Positions 34,229 through 42,030 of a DNA stretch of 64,000 nt are shown one piece after another. Below the pieces are notes generated by a model. That model worked only from the letters and a program-made list of their open reading frames with translations. It was not told where the DNA came from and made no database searches. How positions within the stretch are numbered: the first letter of the stretch is position 1; the number at the start of each line of letters is the position of its first letter. This DNA is from Polaromonas sp. (GTDB lineage Bacteria; Pseudomonadota; Gammaproteobacteria; Burkholderiales; Burkholderiaceae_C): positions 1 to 64,000 of the forward strand of contig JAJKJM010000044.1 of assembly GCA_021153985.1 (NCBI GenBank). The letters are read 5' to 3'. Made by a program: the position numbers and the translations under genes.

Positions 34229-34244
34229 CGCAGCATCCATGCCA
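34229..34244 (-). promoter_or_regulatory. sigma-54 promoter of the sulfonate ABC/monooxygenase operon
   Basis: On the minus strand, TGGCATGGATGCTGCG has GG and GC 10 bp apart. The -12 GC lies about 42 bp before the ATG at 34187. Confidence 0.7.
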
Positions 34245-34292
34245 GTGATTCAGGGCTGATTTCGGGCAATTTCGCGGGTTTGCGCGGCCTGG

Positions 34293-34310
34293 CTGTTGGG
34301 TCTTCAACAG
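34293..34310. promoter_or_regulatory. candidate upstream activator site 2
   Basis: CTGTTGGGTCTTCAACAG has perfect 6 bp arms. It lies 48 bp upstream of the sigma-54 promoter, the same spacing as site 1 at 28902. Confidence 0.6.
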
Positions 34311-34513
34311 TTGCCTGGTGATCGGCTGACAGTACTGCTTCCTTCCGTGCAGCTGCGGGATGCGCCGGGGTTTAGCTTGCCGTCCTACAGCGCGGTTTCT
34401 GAAAATGCCTTACATATACGGGGTTGGCATTTTCTTTCGCCGTCTTCCCATCCATCCATCCATCATCCATCCACCTCGTTAGTTCCGGCTAACCCTCTTT
34501 CCTGGAGAACCCC

Positions 34514-35062
34514 ATGGCCCAATACAACATCGCCGTCATCGTCGGCAGCATCCGCAAGGACTCGTTCAACAAAAAGCTCGCCCGCGCGCTTGAAAAACTG
34601 TTCCCGGCGGACTTCAGCTTTACCCATGTGCGCATTGACGACCTGCCGCCCTACAACCAGGACGACGATGGCAACCCGTCCGCTGAAGTGAAGCGGCTCA
34701 AGGGCGAGATCAAGGCGGCGCAGGGCCTGCTGTTTGCTACGCCTGAATACAACCGCTCAATCCCCGGCGTGCTGAAAAACGCGATTGACCATGCCTCGCG
34801 TCCGTACGGCCAAAGCGCCTGGGACGGCAAGCCCGCCGGTGTGATCGGCGCGTCGGTTGGCGCCATCGGCACGGCGCTGTCGCAGCAGCACCTGCGCAAC
34901 ATCCTGGCCTACCTGAACGCCCCCACGCTGGGCCAGCCCGAGGCCTTCATCCACAACAAGGAAGGTTTGTATGACGCCGACGGTAATCTCAGCGAAGGCA
35001 GCAGGAAATTTTTGCAGACCTGGGTTGACGCGTACGTGGCATGGGTGAAAAAGCACGCCTGA
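34514..35062 (+). CDS. NAD(P)H-dependent FMN reductase (SsuE/ChrR-like flavodoxin fold)
   Basis: This 182-residue flavoprotein has the FMN-phosphate loop GSIRKDSFNKKLA, the flavin contact FATPEYNRSIPGVLKNAIDHASRP, and GASVGAIGTALSQQHLR. The family reduces FMN, quinones or chromate. Here, divergent from the operon that contains an FMNH2-dependent monooxygenase, supplying reduced FMN is the likeliest role. GGAGAACC precedes the ATG. No canonical sigma-54 promoter is found in its own leader. Confidence 0.85.
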   Translation: MAQYNIAVIVGSIRKDSFNKKLARALEKLFPADFSFTHVRIDDLPPYNQDDDGNPSAEVKRLKGEIKAAQGLLFATPEYNRSIPGVLKNAIDHASRPYGQSAWDGKPAGVIGASVGAIGTALSQQHLRNILAYLNAPTLGQPEAFIHNKEGLYDADGNLSEGSRKFLQTWVDAYVAWVKKHA

Positions 35063-35090
35063 GCTTGCGTTTCCCATTGCTGCTTTTGCC

Positions 35091-35113
35091 CGGCGGCTAG
35101 GTTTTTACCGCCG
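35091..35113. terminator. possible terminator hairpin between convergent genes
   Basis: CGGCGG (35091-35096) pairs with CCGCCG (35108-35113) around a T-rich loop, between the reductase and TauD-like genes. There is no clear T tract. Confidence 0.3.
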
Positions 35114-35124
35114 CAGGCTCCCGC

Positions 35125-36045
35125 TTAAAACGGCGCGTCGCCTTCGATGGTGGTGCGGTAGAGCTTGCGGCGCAGGTGGTCGGGTGTGCCTGCCGCCAGG
35201 TGGGTGACTGAGCGGTTGTCCCAGAACACCATGTCATGCGGCTGCCATTGGTGGCGGTAGGTGAGTTCGGGACGCGAGGTGTGTTCGAACAGTTCGCTCA
35301 GCAGCGCGGTGCTTTCGTCCTCTGGCATGCCCAGGATGCGGGTGGTGAAATGCTCGCTGACAAAGAGTGCCTTGCGGCCGTTTTCAGGATGGGTACGCAC
35401 CACCGGGTGAACCACCGGTTTGACCTCTTCAACCTGTTCCTGCGTGAGCTTGGGCCGCCACGGGTTGCGGCTGCGCAGCTCTTCGTATTTTGCGAGGTAG
35501 GTGTGTTCGGCGCGCAAGCCCTGGACGGCGGTCTTGAGCGCGTCGGGCAGGGTGTCCCAGGCCGTGTGCTGGTTGGCGAACAAGGTGTCGCCGCCTTCTG
35601 CGGGCAGTTCTTGTGCGTGAAGCAGCGAACCCAGGCTGGGTTTGTCTTTGTACGAGAGGTCGGAGTGCCAGAAATGGCCGGCGTCGCCCAGGCCGATGGG
35701 TTCACCGTTTTCCTTGATGTTGGAAACGATCAGGATTTCCGGGTGGTTCTGCAACTGGAAGTTTTTCAGCACGTGGATTTGCAGGGGGCCGAAGCGGCGG
35801 CTGAAATCAACATGCTGTTGCGGCGTGATGCGCTGGTCGCGAAAGACCAGCACGTGGTGGTCCAGGTGGGCGCGGTGGATGCGGCTGAAATCGGCGGTGC
35901 TGAGCGGTTTCGAGAGGTCCATCCCCAGCACTTCGGCGCCCAGCGGGGCATCAAACGGCCGGATCTCGATGGAGGAGGGGGTGTGCTGTGATGTTGCTGC
36001 CGCATTCGCGCGGTCGTCCGGAGCCAAGGTCGCTGTCATCTTCAC
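35125..36045 (-). CDS. TauD/TfdA-family 2-oxoglutarate dioxygenase
   Basis: This 306-residue enzyme has the iron triad H127-x-D129 (HFWHSDLSYK) and distal H282 (SVTHLAAG), with arginines in HLRRKLYRT for 2-oxoglutarate. It is of taurine-dioxygenase length. It probably oxidises a sulfonate or another carboxylate-type substrate such as a phenoxy acid; the group is broad. No sigma-54 promoter is visible in its leader, so it may be regulated separately from the two sigma-54 units. It is convergent with the FMN reductase. Confidence 0.85.
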   Translation of the reverse strand: MKMTATLAPDDRANAAATSQHTPSSIEIRPFDAPLGAEVLGMDLSKPLSTADFSRIHRAHLDHHVLVFRDQRITPQQHVDFSRRFGPLQIHVLKNFQLQNHPEILIVSNIKENGEPIGLGDAGHFWHSDLSYKDKPSLGSLLHAQELPAEGGDTLFANQHTAWDTLPDALKTAVQGLRAEHTYLAKYEELRSRNPWRPKLTQEQVEEVKPVVHPVVRTHPENGRKALFVSEHFTTRILGMPEDESTALLSELFEHTSRPELTYRHQWQPHDMVFWDNRSVTHLAAGTPDHLRRKLYRTTIEGDAPF

Positions 36046-36177
36046 CTTTCTTGTTCAAGCCAGTGCCCGTGAACGGGGCAAACGCTGAGTGTAGGGACAC
36101 GCCGGCCCAAAGTGAACTACTTGTTAGTCATTAAATAATTACCGGGGCCGCAGCGATGCAGCATTTCGGGAGTACAT

Positions 36178-36205
36178 AAAAAAGCCCGCAAATGCGGGCT
36201 TTTTT
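36178..36205. terminator. bidirectional rho-independent terminator
   Basis: An 8 bp stem (AGCCCGCA / TGCGGGCT, loop AA) is flanked by A6 on the left and T6 on the right. It follows the azoreductase gene on the minus strand. Confidence 0.88.
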
Positions 36206-36223
36206 GGTGCGCGATACACCAGC

Positions 36224-36874
36224 TCAGGCAGCCAGCGCGGCCTTGGCCTGGTTGGCGGACGGCTGGGTGTGCGTCACGATTTCGATTTCGGCGGCAGCCA
36301 GTGCTGCCGCCTTGGCGGCTTCGCCCATGGCCAGGCCTTCGGCGCGCACAAAGCGCACGTCGGTGATGCCGAAGAAACCGAACACCACTTTCAGGTAGCT
36401 CTCCTGGTGTTCCAGGGCCGTCATGGCTTCGCTGGTCGAATACACACCGCCGCGGGCCGAAGCCACGATCACGGTCTTGCCGCCGGCCAGGCCGACGGGG
36501 CCTTTGTCGGTGTACTTGAAGGTGCGGCCGGCTTGTGCGATGCGGTCGATCCAGGCTTTGAGCTGGCTGGGGATGGCGAAGTTGTACAGGGGTGCGCCCA
36601 CCACGATCACATCGGCGGCCAGGAATTGCGACACCAGGGCTTCAGACACAACGTTCTCGCGTTTCTGCGCATCGCTCAGCACCGCATCGGCAGGCATGCG
36701 AAAGCCCAGCGATTCAGCCGACAGGTGGCTGGGCGTGTTGGCGGCCAAGTCCAGGTAGCTGACTTCGGTGCCGGGGTTGGCGGCGCGCCACGAGGCCACG
36801 ATTTGGGCGGTCAGCTGGCGGGAAACCGAGTTGCCGCCAAGAATGCTGGAGTCGACGTGAAGAAGCTTGGTCAT
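36224..36874 (-). CDS. azoR: FMN-dependent NADH-azoreductase
   Basis: This 216-residue protein matches AzoR throughout: [23 protein letters not shown] (FMN phosphate loop), [29 protein letters not shown] and SARGGVYS. It reduces azo and quinone compounds with NADH. It is divergent from a LysR gene that probably controls it through the ATAAGTC dyad between them, and it ends at a strong terminator. Confidence 0.93.
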   Translation of the reverse strand: MTKLLHVDSSILGGNSVSRQLTAQIVASWRAANPGTEVSYLDLAANTPSHLSAESLGFRMPADAVLSDAQKRENVVSEALVSQFLAADVIVVGAPLYNFAIPSQLKAWIDRIAQAGRTFKYTDKGPVGLAGGKTVIVASARGGVYSTSEAMTALEHQESYLKVVFGFFGITDVRFVRAEGLAMGEAAKAAALAAAEIEIVTHTQPSANQAKAALAA

Positions 36875-36985
36875 GATGAAAATCCTTGAAGTTATGTTGT
36901 GAAGGGTTGTGGGAATCAGGTTCTTAGGCCGTGTTCACCGTGAATCGCAGCCATGGATAGATTGTGCGGATGGTGTGAGTGTTTG

Positions 36986-37010
36986 ATAAGTCGGCATAAA
37001 TGTGACTTAT
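36986..37010. promoter_or_regulatory. LysR-type operator between azoR and its divergent regulator
   Basis: ATAAGTC-N11-GACTTAT is a perfect 7 bp inverted repeat, and a second dyad ATTGT-N12-ACAAT (37009-37030) overlaps its right arm. Both fit LysR binding in a divergent promoter region. Confidence 0.55.
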
Positions 37011-37083
37011 TGTTCTATTAATGGGACAATAAAGGCCTGAAAATTCTGTTTTCAGGCGACGAAGGACAAAAAGGAGCTCCTCC

Positions 37084-37989
37084 ATGCAAGACCTCAATGA
37101 CATGCTGTATTTCGCCGAAGTGGTGGAGCGCGGCGGTTTTGCCGCCGCCGGCCGGGCACTGGGCTTGCCCAAGTCGCGCCTGTCGCGCCGGGTGGCCGAA
37201 CTGGAGACGCACCTGGGCGTGCGCCTTTTACAGCGCACCACACGCAAGCTCTCGCTCACCGAAGTCGGCGAGATATATTTGCGCCACTGCACCGCGATGC
37301 GCGACGAAGCCATGGCGGCCTCTGAAGCCGTGGCGCAAATGCAGGTCGAGCCGCGCGGCACGCTGCGCATCACCTGCCCGGTGACGCTGGCGCAAGGCGC
37401 GGTGGGTTACCTGGTGCCGCGTTTTATGGCGCTCTACCCTCAGGTGCGCGTCGACATGCGCGTGACCAACCGGGTGATCGACCTGGTGGAAGAGGGCATC
37501 GACATCGCCCTGCGCGTGCGGCCCACGCTCGATGAGAGCGGCAGCCTGGTGATCAAGAACCTGGGCGCCAGCGCCGGCCATCTGCTCGCCAGCCCGGCTT
37601 TGCTCAAACGCCAGGGCATCCCCGAAAAACCCGAAGACCTGCACAAGCTCGACACCGTGGCCATGTCATGGGCCGACGGGCGCACGTCATGGACGCTGAT
37701 CGGCCCTGAGGGGCAGGAGTTTGTGCTGCAGCACCAGCCGCGCTACGTGGCCGACGACCTGCAAACCTTGAAGCTGGCCGTACTGGCCGGCACCGGCATG
37801 AGTTTTCTGCCGGAGTCGATGAGTGCGGCCGAGCGGCAGGCGCAGTTGCTGGTGCCGGTGTTGCCGGGGTGGGCAATACGGTCCGGGTTGGCCCACGCAG
37901 TGTTTACCTCGCGGCGGGGGCAGGTGCCTGCGGTCCGGAGTTTTCTGGATTTCCTGGGGGAGAGGATGAAGGGGGAGATGCTGGTTTGA
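37084..37989 (+). CDS. LysR-family transcriptional regulator, divergent from azoR
   Basis: This 301-residue regulator has the LysR helix-turn-helix (MLYFAEVVERGGFAAAGRALGLPKSRLSRRVAELETHLGVRLLQRTTRKLSLTEVG), split across residues about 5-62, and a periplasmic-binding-like effector domain. It belongs to the group that starts MQDLNDMLYF and often controls neighbouring quinone or azo reductases. Its likely target is azoR through the dyads between the two genes. Confidence 0.92.
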   Translation: MQDLNDMLYFAEVVERGGFAAAGRALGLPKSRLSRRVAELETHLGVRLLQRTTRKLSLTEVGEIYLRHCTAMRDEAMAASEAVAQMQVEPRGTLRITCPVTLAQGAVGYLVPRFMALYPQVRVDMRVTNRVIDLVEEGIDIALRVRPTLDESGSLVIKNLGASAGHLLASPALLKRQGIPEKPEDLHKLDTVAMSWADGRTSWTLIGPEGQEFVLQHQPRYVADDLQTLKLAVLAGTGMSFLPESMSAAERQAQLLVPVLPGWAIRSGLAHAVFTSRRGQVPAVRSFLDFLGERMKGEMLV

Positions 37990-38030
37990 GTTTTTTTGCC
38001 GTTCTGGCCGTTCTGGTCCGGATTCAAAAC

Positions 38031-38084
38031 GCTATCAATTCAGGAGCTACCAGCCAAGGTGGATATGGGCTGGAGGCCAATTCC
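38031..38084 (+). repeat. dispersed Comamonadaceae-type repeat, copy 4 (degenerate)
   Basis: GCTATCAATTCAGGAGCTACC is a partly decayed hairpin, followed by AGCCAAGGTGGATATGGGC and TGGAGGCCAATT. It lies between convergent genes. Confidence 0.65.
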
Positions 38085-38094
38085 ATTAAGAACT

Positions 38095-39198
38095 TCAAGC
38101 AACAAGCCGCTCAAGCGCATGCTCCGCATAAGCCCTCCCAAACCGGTTGGACAGAAAATCCCCCAACCCAATCTCCTCCTGCCGCACAAACCCCTTCGCC
38201 GGCAAGTGCCCATGCGCCAGCAAGTCCAGCACCGCACAAATGCCTGACGCCGTGGTGACCTGGATCGCACTGCGCATCACGCCATCCACCACCTGGCTGT
38301 AGACCTTGTGCGCATAGGTCTCTTGCGTGAGGCGGCCTTCGCGCTGGCCGCTCACGGTGACGAACACGATCACCACGTCTTGCAGCGTGACGGGCAGGGC
38401 GTTTTCCAGCAGGTCTTTCAGGACGTGGCGGCGCTCCCGCAAGCGCAGATCGTTGAGCAGCACCTTCATGATGGCCGCGTGGCCGGGGTAGCGGATGGTT
38501 TTGTAGTTGAGGTGCGTGACTTTGCCCGCCAGGGTTTCGCACAGCGTGCCCAGGCCACCAGAGGTGTTAAAGGCTTCGTACGTCACACCGTCGAGTGAAA
38601 ACTCTTCATGCTCGGCCAGCGGTGGCACCTGGCGCAGCACGCCTTCAACAATCGCTTCGCAAGGCTCGCAGTACTCGTTGATGACGCCGTCGGTGCTCCA
38701 GGTCAGGTTGTAATTGAGCGCGTTCGACGGGAACTGCGGCAGCGCGCCGACGCGCATGCGCACGCTGTGCAGGCTGTCAAAACGCTTGCACAAATCGGCC
38801 GCGACGATGGAGACAAAGCCTGGTGCCAGGCCGCACTGCGGGATCAGCGCGGTGCGTGCGGTGGCGGCCAGTTCTTTCACGCGCCGTGTGCTGGCGACGT
38901 CTTCGGTCAGGTCGAGGTAATGCACGCCCGCGGCCACGGCGGCTTCGGCGATGAGGGTGGTGAGATGAAAGGGCGCGGCGCTGAGTACGGCATATTGCCC
39001 GGCCAGCGCGGCGCGCAGGGCTGCCGGATCTGTGATGTCCAGCGTGAGGCGCTGTACGCGCGGCCCGGTTTTGATGGCTGCGAGTGCTTGCGGCGATGCA
39101 TCCGCCACCGTGACGGTGTAGTCGGCCGTGGCGGCCAGCAGCCCGGCAATCGCTGAGCCAATCTTGCCGGCGCCTGCGATCAGGATGTTCTTTTTCAT
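38095..39198 (-). CDS. saccharopine dehydrogenase-family oxidoreductase
   Basis: This 367-residue protein has a Rossmann start KNILIAGAGKIGSAIAGLLAA, the conserved GVHYLDLTEDVASTRRVKEL and LIPQCGLAPGFVSIVAADL, and a C-terminal saccharopine-reductase-like domain (LTWSTDGVINEYCEPCEA). It likely acts on lysine-derived intermediates, though the family includes other imino-acid reductases. The start at 39198 is used because the GT-rich upstream in-frame sequence (39201-39260) is low complexity. It is divergent from an Lrp-type regulator. Confidence 0.85.
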   Translation of the reverse strand: MKKNILIAGAGKIGSAIAGLLAATADYTVTVADASPQALAAIKTGPRVQRLTLDITDPAALRAALAGQYAVLSAAPFHLTTLIAEAAVAAGVHYLDLTEDVASTRRVKELAATARTALIPQCGLAPGFVSIVAADLCKRFDSLHSVRMRVGALPQFPSNALNYNLTWSTDGVINEYCEPCEAIVEGVLRQVPPLAEHEEFSLDGVTYEAFNTSGGLGTLCETLAGKVTHLNYKTIRYPGHAAIMKVLLNDLRLRERRHVLKDLLENALPVTLQDVVIVFVTVSGQREGRLTQETYAHKVYSQVVDGVMRSAIQVTTASGICAVLDLLAHGHLPAKGFVRQEEIGLGDFLSNRFGRAYAEHALERLVA

Positions 39199-39321
39199 GT
39201 TGCCTCCTTGGTGTGGGTACGTGTATGTGGATGTGGGTGTGTGGGGGTGTGTTTGATTGTGGAAGTGAGTGGTGGCGGTTACCAGTATCAATAACTACAA
39301 ATTACAGCCATAATTTAGTGA

Positions 39322-39345
39322 AATAGGCTATCTAAAAAGTCTATT
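39322..39345. promoter_or_regulatory. Lrp/AsnC-type operator candidate
   Basis: AATAGGCT and AGTCTATT form a near-perfect 8 bp inverted repeat around an A-rich centre, 27 bp before the Lrp-type gene and facing the saccharopine dehydrogenase-like gene. Confidence 0.45.
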
Positions 39346-39371
39346 CGACTAGTTTGACTTCGGAGTGCCGC

Positions 39372-39803
39372 ATGAACCTCGACGCCATCGACCAGACCCT
39401 GCTCAGCGAACTGCGTGAAAACGCGCGCTGCCCCATGGCCTTGCTGGCCCGCAAGGTCGGGCTGTCGCGTACGGCGGTGCAGGCCCGCATCACCCGCCTG
39501 GAGCGCGACAAGGTCATCACCGGTTATGGTGCGCGCATTGGCGATGCTTATGAGCAGTCGCTCGTATCAGCGCATGTGATGCTCACCGTCGGCCCCAAGC
39601 TCTCGGGCCCGGTCGAGGCGGCGCTGCGCAAGATTCCGGAGGTGCGCTCGCTGCTGTCGGTCAGCGGCACTTTCGACATGATTGCCATCGTGCAGGCAGG
39701 CTCGATTGAGCGGCTGGACTCGTTGATTGACGGGATTGGCCTGCTGGAAGGAGTCGAGCGGACCAACACCTCGGTGGTGTTATCGGCGCGCTTTCAGCGC
39801 TGA
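39372..39803 (+). CDS. Lrp/AsnC-family transcriptional regulator
   Basis: This 143-residue regulator has an N-terminal helix-turn-helix (DQTLLSELRENARCPMALLARKVGLSRTAVQARITRLERDKVI) and a C-terminal RAM/AsnC ligand domain (ALRKIPEVRSLLSVSGTFDMIAIV). Such proteins sense amino acids. Divergence from the saccharopine dehydrogenase-like gene suggests control by lysine or a related amino acid. The ATG at 39372 has GGAG upstream. A palindromic hairpin follows the gene. Confidence 0.9.
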   Translation: MNLDAIDQTLLSELRENARCPMALLARKVGLSRTAVQARITRLERDKVITGYGARIGDAYEQSLVSAHVMLTVGPKLSGPVEAALRKIPEVRSLLSVSGTFDMIAIVQAGSIERLDSLIDGIGLLEGVERTNTSVVLSARFQR

Positions 39804-39813
39804 AATCCTCTTA

Positions 39814-39840
39814 CTCCCTCTCCCAGGGGGAGAGGGAGTG
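39814..39840. terminator. palindromic repeat acting as terminator
   Basis: A 27 bp hairpin, ACTCCCTCTCCC-AGG-GGGAGAGGGAGT, of the same family as the 15851 array, follows the Lrp-type gene. A separate palindrome TTTCAGCGCTGAAA (39793-39806) overlaps the stop codon. Confidence 0.6.
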
Positions 39841-39895
39841 AATGCGGCGCAGCTATTCTTCGCTGCTGCGCTCGCCCTTGAGGCGTACCTTTGCC

Positions 39896-39994
39896 TCAAA
39901 GCGTGAAGCTTTTCCGGTCGGCCAGCTTCTTGAAGTCAGCGGCGGACCTGCCGGTTTTTGCCTGGATGTTGTCGATGTAGGCCTGGAAGGTCAT
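39896..39994 (-). pseudogene. remnant of a DUF4287-domain gene
   Basis: A short frame MTFQAYIDNIQAKTGRSAADFKKLADRK... has the start typical of DUF4287 proteins and an AAGG ribosome site, but stops after 32 residues. In another frame a plausible tail RFEAKVRLKGERSSEE follows at once. This fits an internal deletion or frameshift that left only the two ends. Confidence 0.55.
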
Positions 39995-40073
39995 GAGGCG
40001 CCTTGCAAAGAAAGAGGTTTGCCAGTCTAGGCGGTTGGCGTTGGGCGATCAATCCCGATGTCAGTCAGGCGTG

Positions 40074-40718
40074 TCAGGCCTGCCACGGCGCATGCTTTTG
40101 CATCACATCCGCATACAGCGCACTCGCTTCAAACTGCGCCAGCCAGATTTGCAGGCGCGGCCACGGTTGTGCGGCAAACCAATCGGGATCGGTGTGCGCG
40201 AACTGGCGCACAAAGGGCAGCAGCGCCATGTCGGCCAAACTGGCGCGGGGGCCGAACAGCCACCCGCCGGCCAGCATGCCGTCGAGCTTGAGCAGCCACG
40301 CCGCAGCCCCATTGCGTTGCTGTTGCGCAAAGGCCTGAACGTCGCCGCCGGATTCTTCGGAGTAGCGATTCGGGTACTTGTAGCGGTCCAGGCTGCGCTT
40401 GAACGCGCCGTCGTTGCCGGTGATGAGCGCAAGCATGCTGCCTAGATCGCCTTGTGCAGAGGCGAGCCAGCTCTGCGGGTCATTGCGCCGCAGCGCCCAC
40501 AGCATCACGTCCAGGCTTTCGTCAATGACCTCGCCGCCGGGCAGCACCAGCACAGGCACCGTGCCTTTGGGTGAGGCGGCAAGCATTTCGGCGGGTTTGT
40601 TTTTCAGTGTGATTTCGCGGTGCTCGACATGGATGCCGCTTACCGCCAGTGCCAGCCGCGCACGCATCGCGTACGGGCAGCGGCGAAACGAATAGAGGAC
40701 GGGCAGGGCGCCGGTCAT
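40074..40718 (-). CDS. glutathione S-transferase family protein
   Basis: This 214-residue GST-fold protein has an active-site-like Cys in SFRRCPYAMRARLAL (C14) and the glutathione contacts KGTVPVLVLPGGEVIDESLDVMLW. Omega- or beta-type GSTs with CPY motifs act as thiol transferases. It starts 20 bp after the trhO stop, so it is probably co-transcribed with it. Confidence 0.88.
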   Translation of the reverse strand: MTGALPVLYSFRRCPYAMRARLALAVSGIHVEHREITLKNKPAEMLAASPKGTVPVLVLPGGEVIDESLDVMLWALRRNDPQSWLASAQGDLGSMLALITGNDGAFKRSLDRYKYPNRYSEESGGDVQAFAQQQRNGAAAWLLKLDGMLAGGWLFGPRASLADMALLPFVRQFAHTDPDWFAAQPWPRLQIWLAQFEASALYADVMQKHAPWQA

Positions 40719-40738
40719 GGATTGAATGGATGGAAGAG

Positions 40739-41686
40739 TTAAGCGCCGGGCTGGCGCACGCCGATGTGCGCGGCCTGGCGCTTTTCGGCCAGCTCGACCT
40801 GTCGCTGGCGTTCGCGGTAGCCGGCTTTTTGTTCGTCGGTGGTGCTGCCGTGGCAGTGCGGGCAGCTCACGCCCAACTCATACAGCGGCGATTGGCGGTC
40901 TGCTTCGCTGAGCGGGTCGCGGCAGGAGCGGCACAGCGTGAAGCCGCCGGGCTTGAGTCCGTGGCCGACGGAGACGCGCTCATCAAACACAAAACACTCG
41001 CCCTCCCAGGTGCTTTGCGCTTCGGGCACGGTCTCCAGGTATTTGAGGATGCCGCCTTGCAGGTGATAGACCTCTTCAAAACCTTTGGAGCGCAGCAGCG
41101 CGGTGGATTTTTCGCAGCGTATGCCGCCGGTGCAGAACATCGCCACCCTGGGCTTTTTGCCGTCTTGCGCGGCAAGCCTGCCGCCTTCGGCCATCTCGCG
41201 CTCAACCCAGTCCGGCAATTCAGAGAAGCTGCTGGTGTGCGGGTTGATGGCGCCTTCAAAAGTGCCGATGGAGACCTCGTAGTCATTGCGCGTGTCGACC
41301 AGCACCACGCCGGGCTCATGGATAAGCTGGTTCCAGTCCTCGGGCTTGACGTATTCGCCGGCCATTAGTGCGGGGTGTACCTCGGGCACGCCCATGGTGA
41401 CGATCTCGCGCTTGAGGCGCACTTTCATCCGGTAAAACGGCAGGTGGCCGGCCCAGGCCTCTTTGTGTTCAAGCTCGGCCAGGCGCGCATCGCTGCGCAG
41501 GTAGGCCAGCACGGCGCGCACGCCGGCTTCAGGCCCGGCGATGGTGCCGTTGATGCCCTCGGCCGCCAGCAGCAGCGTGCCCTTGACGTTGTTGGCCTCG
41601 CACTGCGCAAGCAGCGGCGCCTGCAGCTCGGCAAAGTCGGGCAGCTCAACGAATTGGTAGAGGGCGGCAGTCAAAAATTCAGGCAT
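40739..41686 (-). CDS. trhO: tRNA uridine(34) hydroxylase (rhodanese-like)
   Basis: This 315-residue protein matches TrhO/YceA: an N-terminal domain with [16 protein letters not shown], then a rhodanese domain with [23 protein letters not shown] and the active Cys in [15 protein letters not shown] (C185), and a Cys-rich C-terminal region ([15 protein letters not shown]) that may bind zinc. The enzyme makes 5-hydroxyuridine at tRNA position 34. The GST gene follows in the same operon. Confidence 0.93.
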   Translation of the reverse strand: MPEFLTAALYQFVELPDFAELQAPLLAQCEANNVKGTLLLAAEGINGTIAGPEAGVRAVLAYLRSDARLAELEHKEAWAGHLPFYRMKVRLKREIVTMGVPEVHPALMAGEYVKPEDWNQLIHEPGVVLVDTRNDYEVSIGTFEGAINPHTSSFSELPDWVEREMAEGGRLAAQDGKKPRVAMFCTGGIRCEKSTALLRSKGFEEVYHLQGGILKYLETVPEAQSTWEGECFVFDERVSVGHGLKPGGFTLCRSCRDPLSEADRQSPLYELGVSCPHCHGSTTDEQKAGYRERQRQVELAEKRQAAHIGVRQPGA

Positions 41687-41906
41687 GGCACAAGAAACGG
41701 GTCAAAAAACGGCTGGAGGGCGAATAAAAGCTGACAGAAAGCGGACAAAAAGCTGACGGCCTGGGGCACGGCAAAGCGCAAAAAACGCTCTGAAGCGGTG
41801 CGCATTACCCAGACTCCATCGTAGCGGCTCGGCTTTACCTCTTTCAGGGAGAGATTTTGTGGCGGAAAGCACCTGAATCAAGGTTTTTGAGCTCTCGTCC
41901 GATAGA

Positions 41907-41931
41907 CATTTTGCTGCGATGCAGCAAAATG
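41907..41931. promoter_or_regulatory. PhaR-like operator palindrome
   Basis: CATTTTGCTGC-GAT-GCAGCAAAATG has perfect 11 bp arms and contains CTGC-N3-GCAG, the motif described for the polyhydroxyalkanoate regulator PhaR. It lies about 100 bp before a PHB-depolymerase-family gene. Confidence 0.6.
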
Positions 41932-42030
41932 ACAGTGTACTTATTGTTTCAGTTCAGGATGCCTGGCCGATCGCCTGCATTCGCCCCTGGCGCTGAGCAC
42001 CTCCATGACCCTACAACTTCACTCCCACCC

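Larger units (their letters stand above)
34188..34513. other. divergent control region between the ABC operon and the FMN reductase
   Basis: The region holds a sigma-54 promoter (34229-34244, leftward), a candidate activator dyad (34293-34310) and a CATC microsatellite (about 34447-34475) in the reductase leader. No gene is seen. Confidence 0.65.

Noticed and set aside
34425-34442. TTGGCATTTTCTTTCGCC as a sigma-54 promoter for the FMN reductase
   Set aside because: GG and GC are 11 bp apart instead of the strict 10, so it is unlikely to work.
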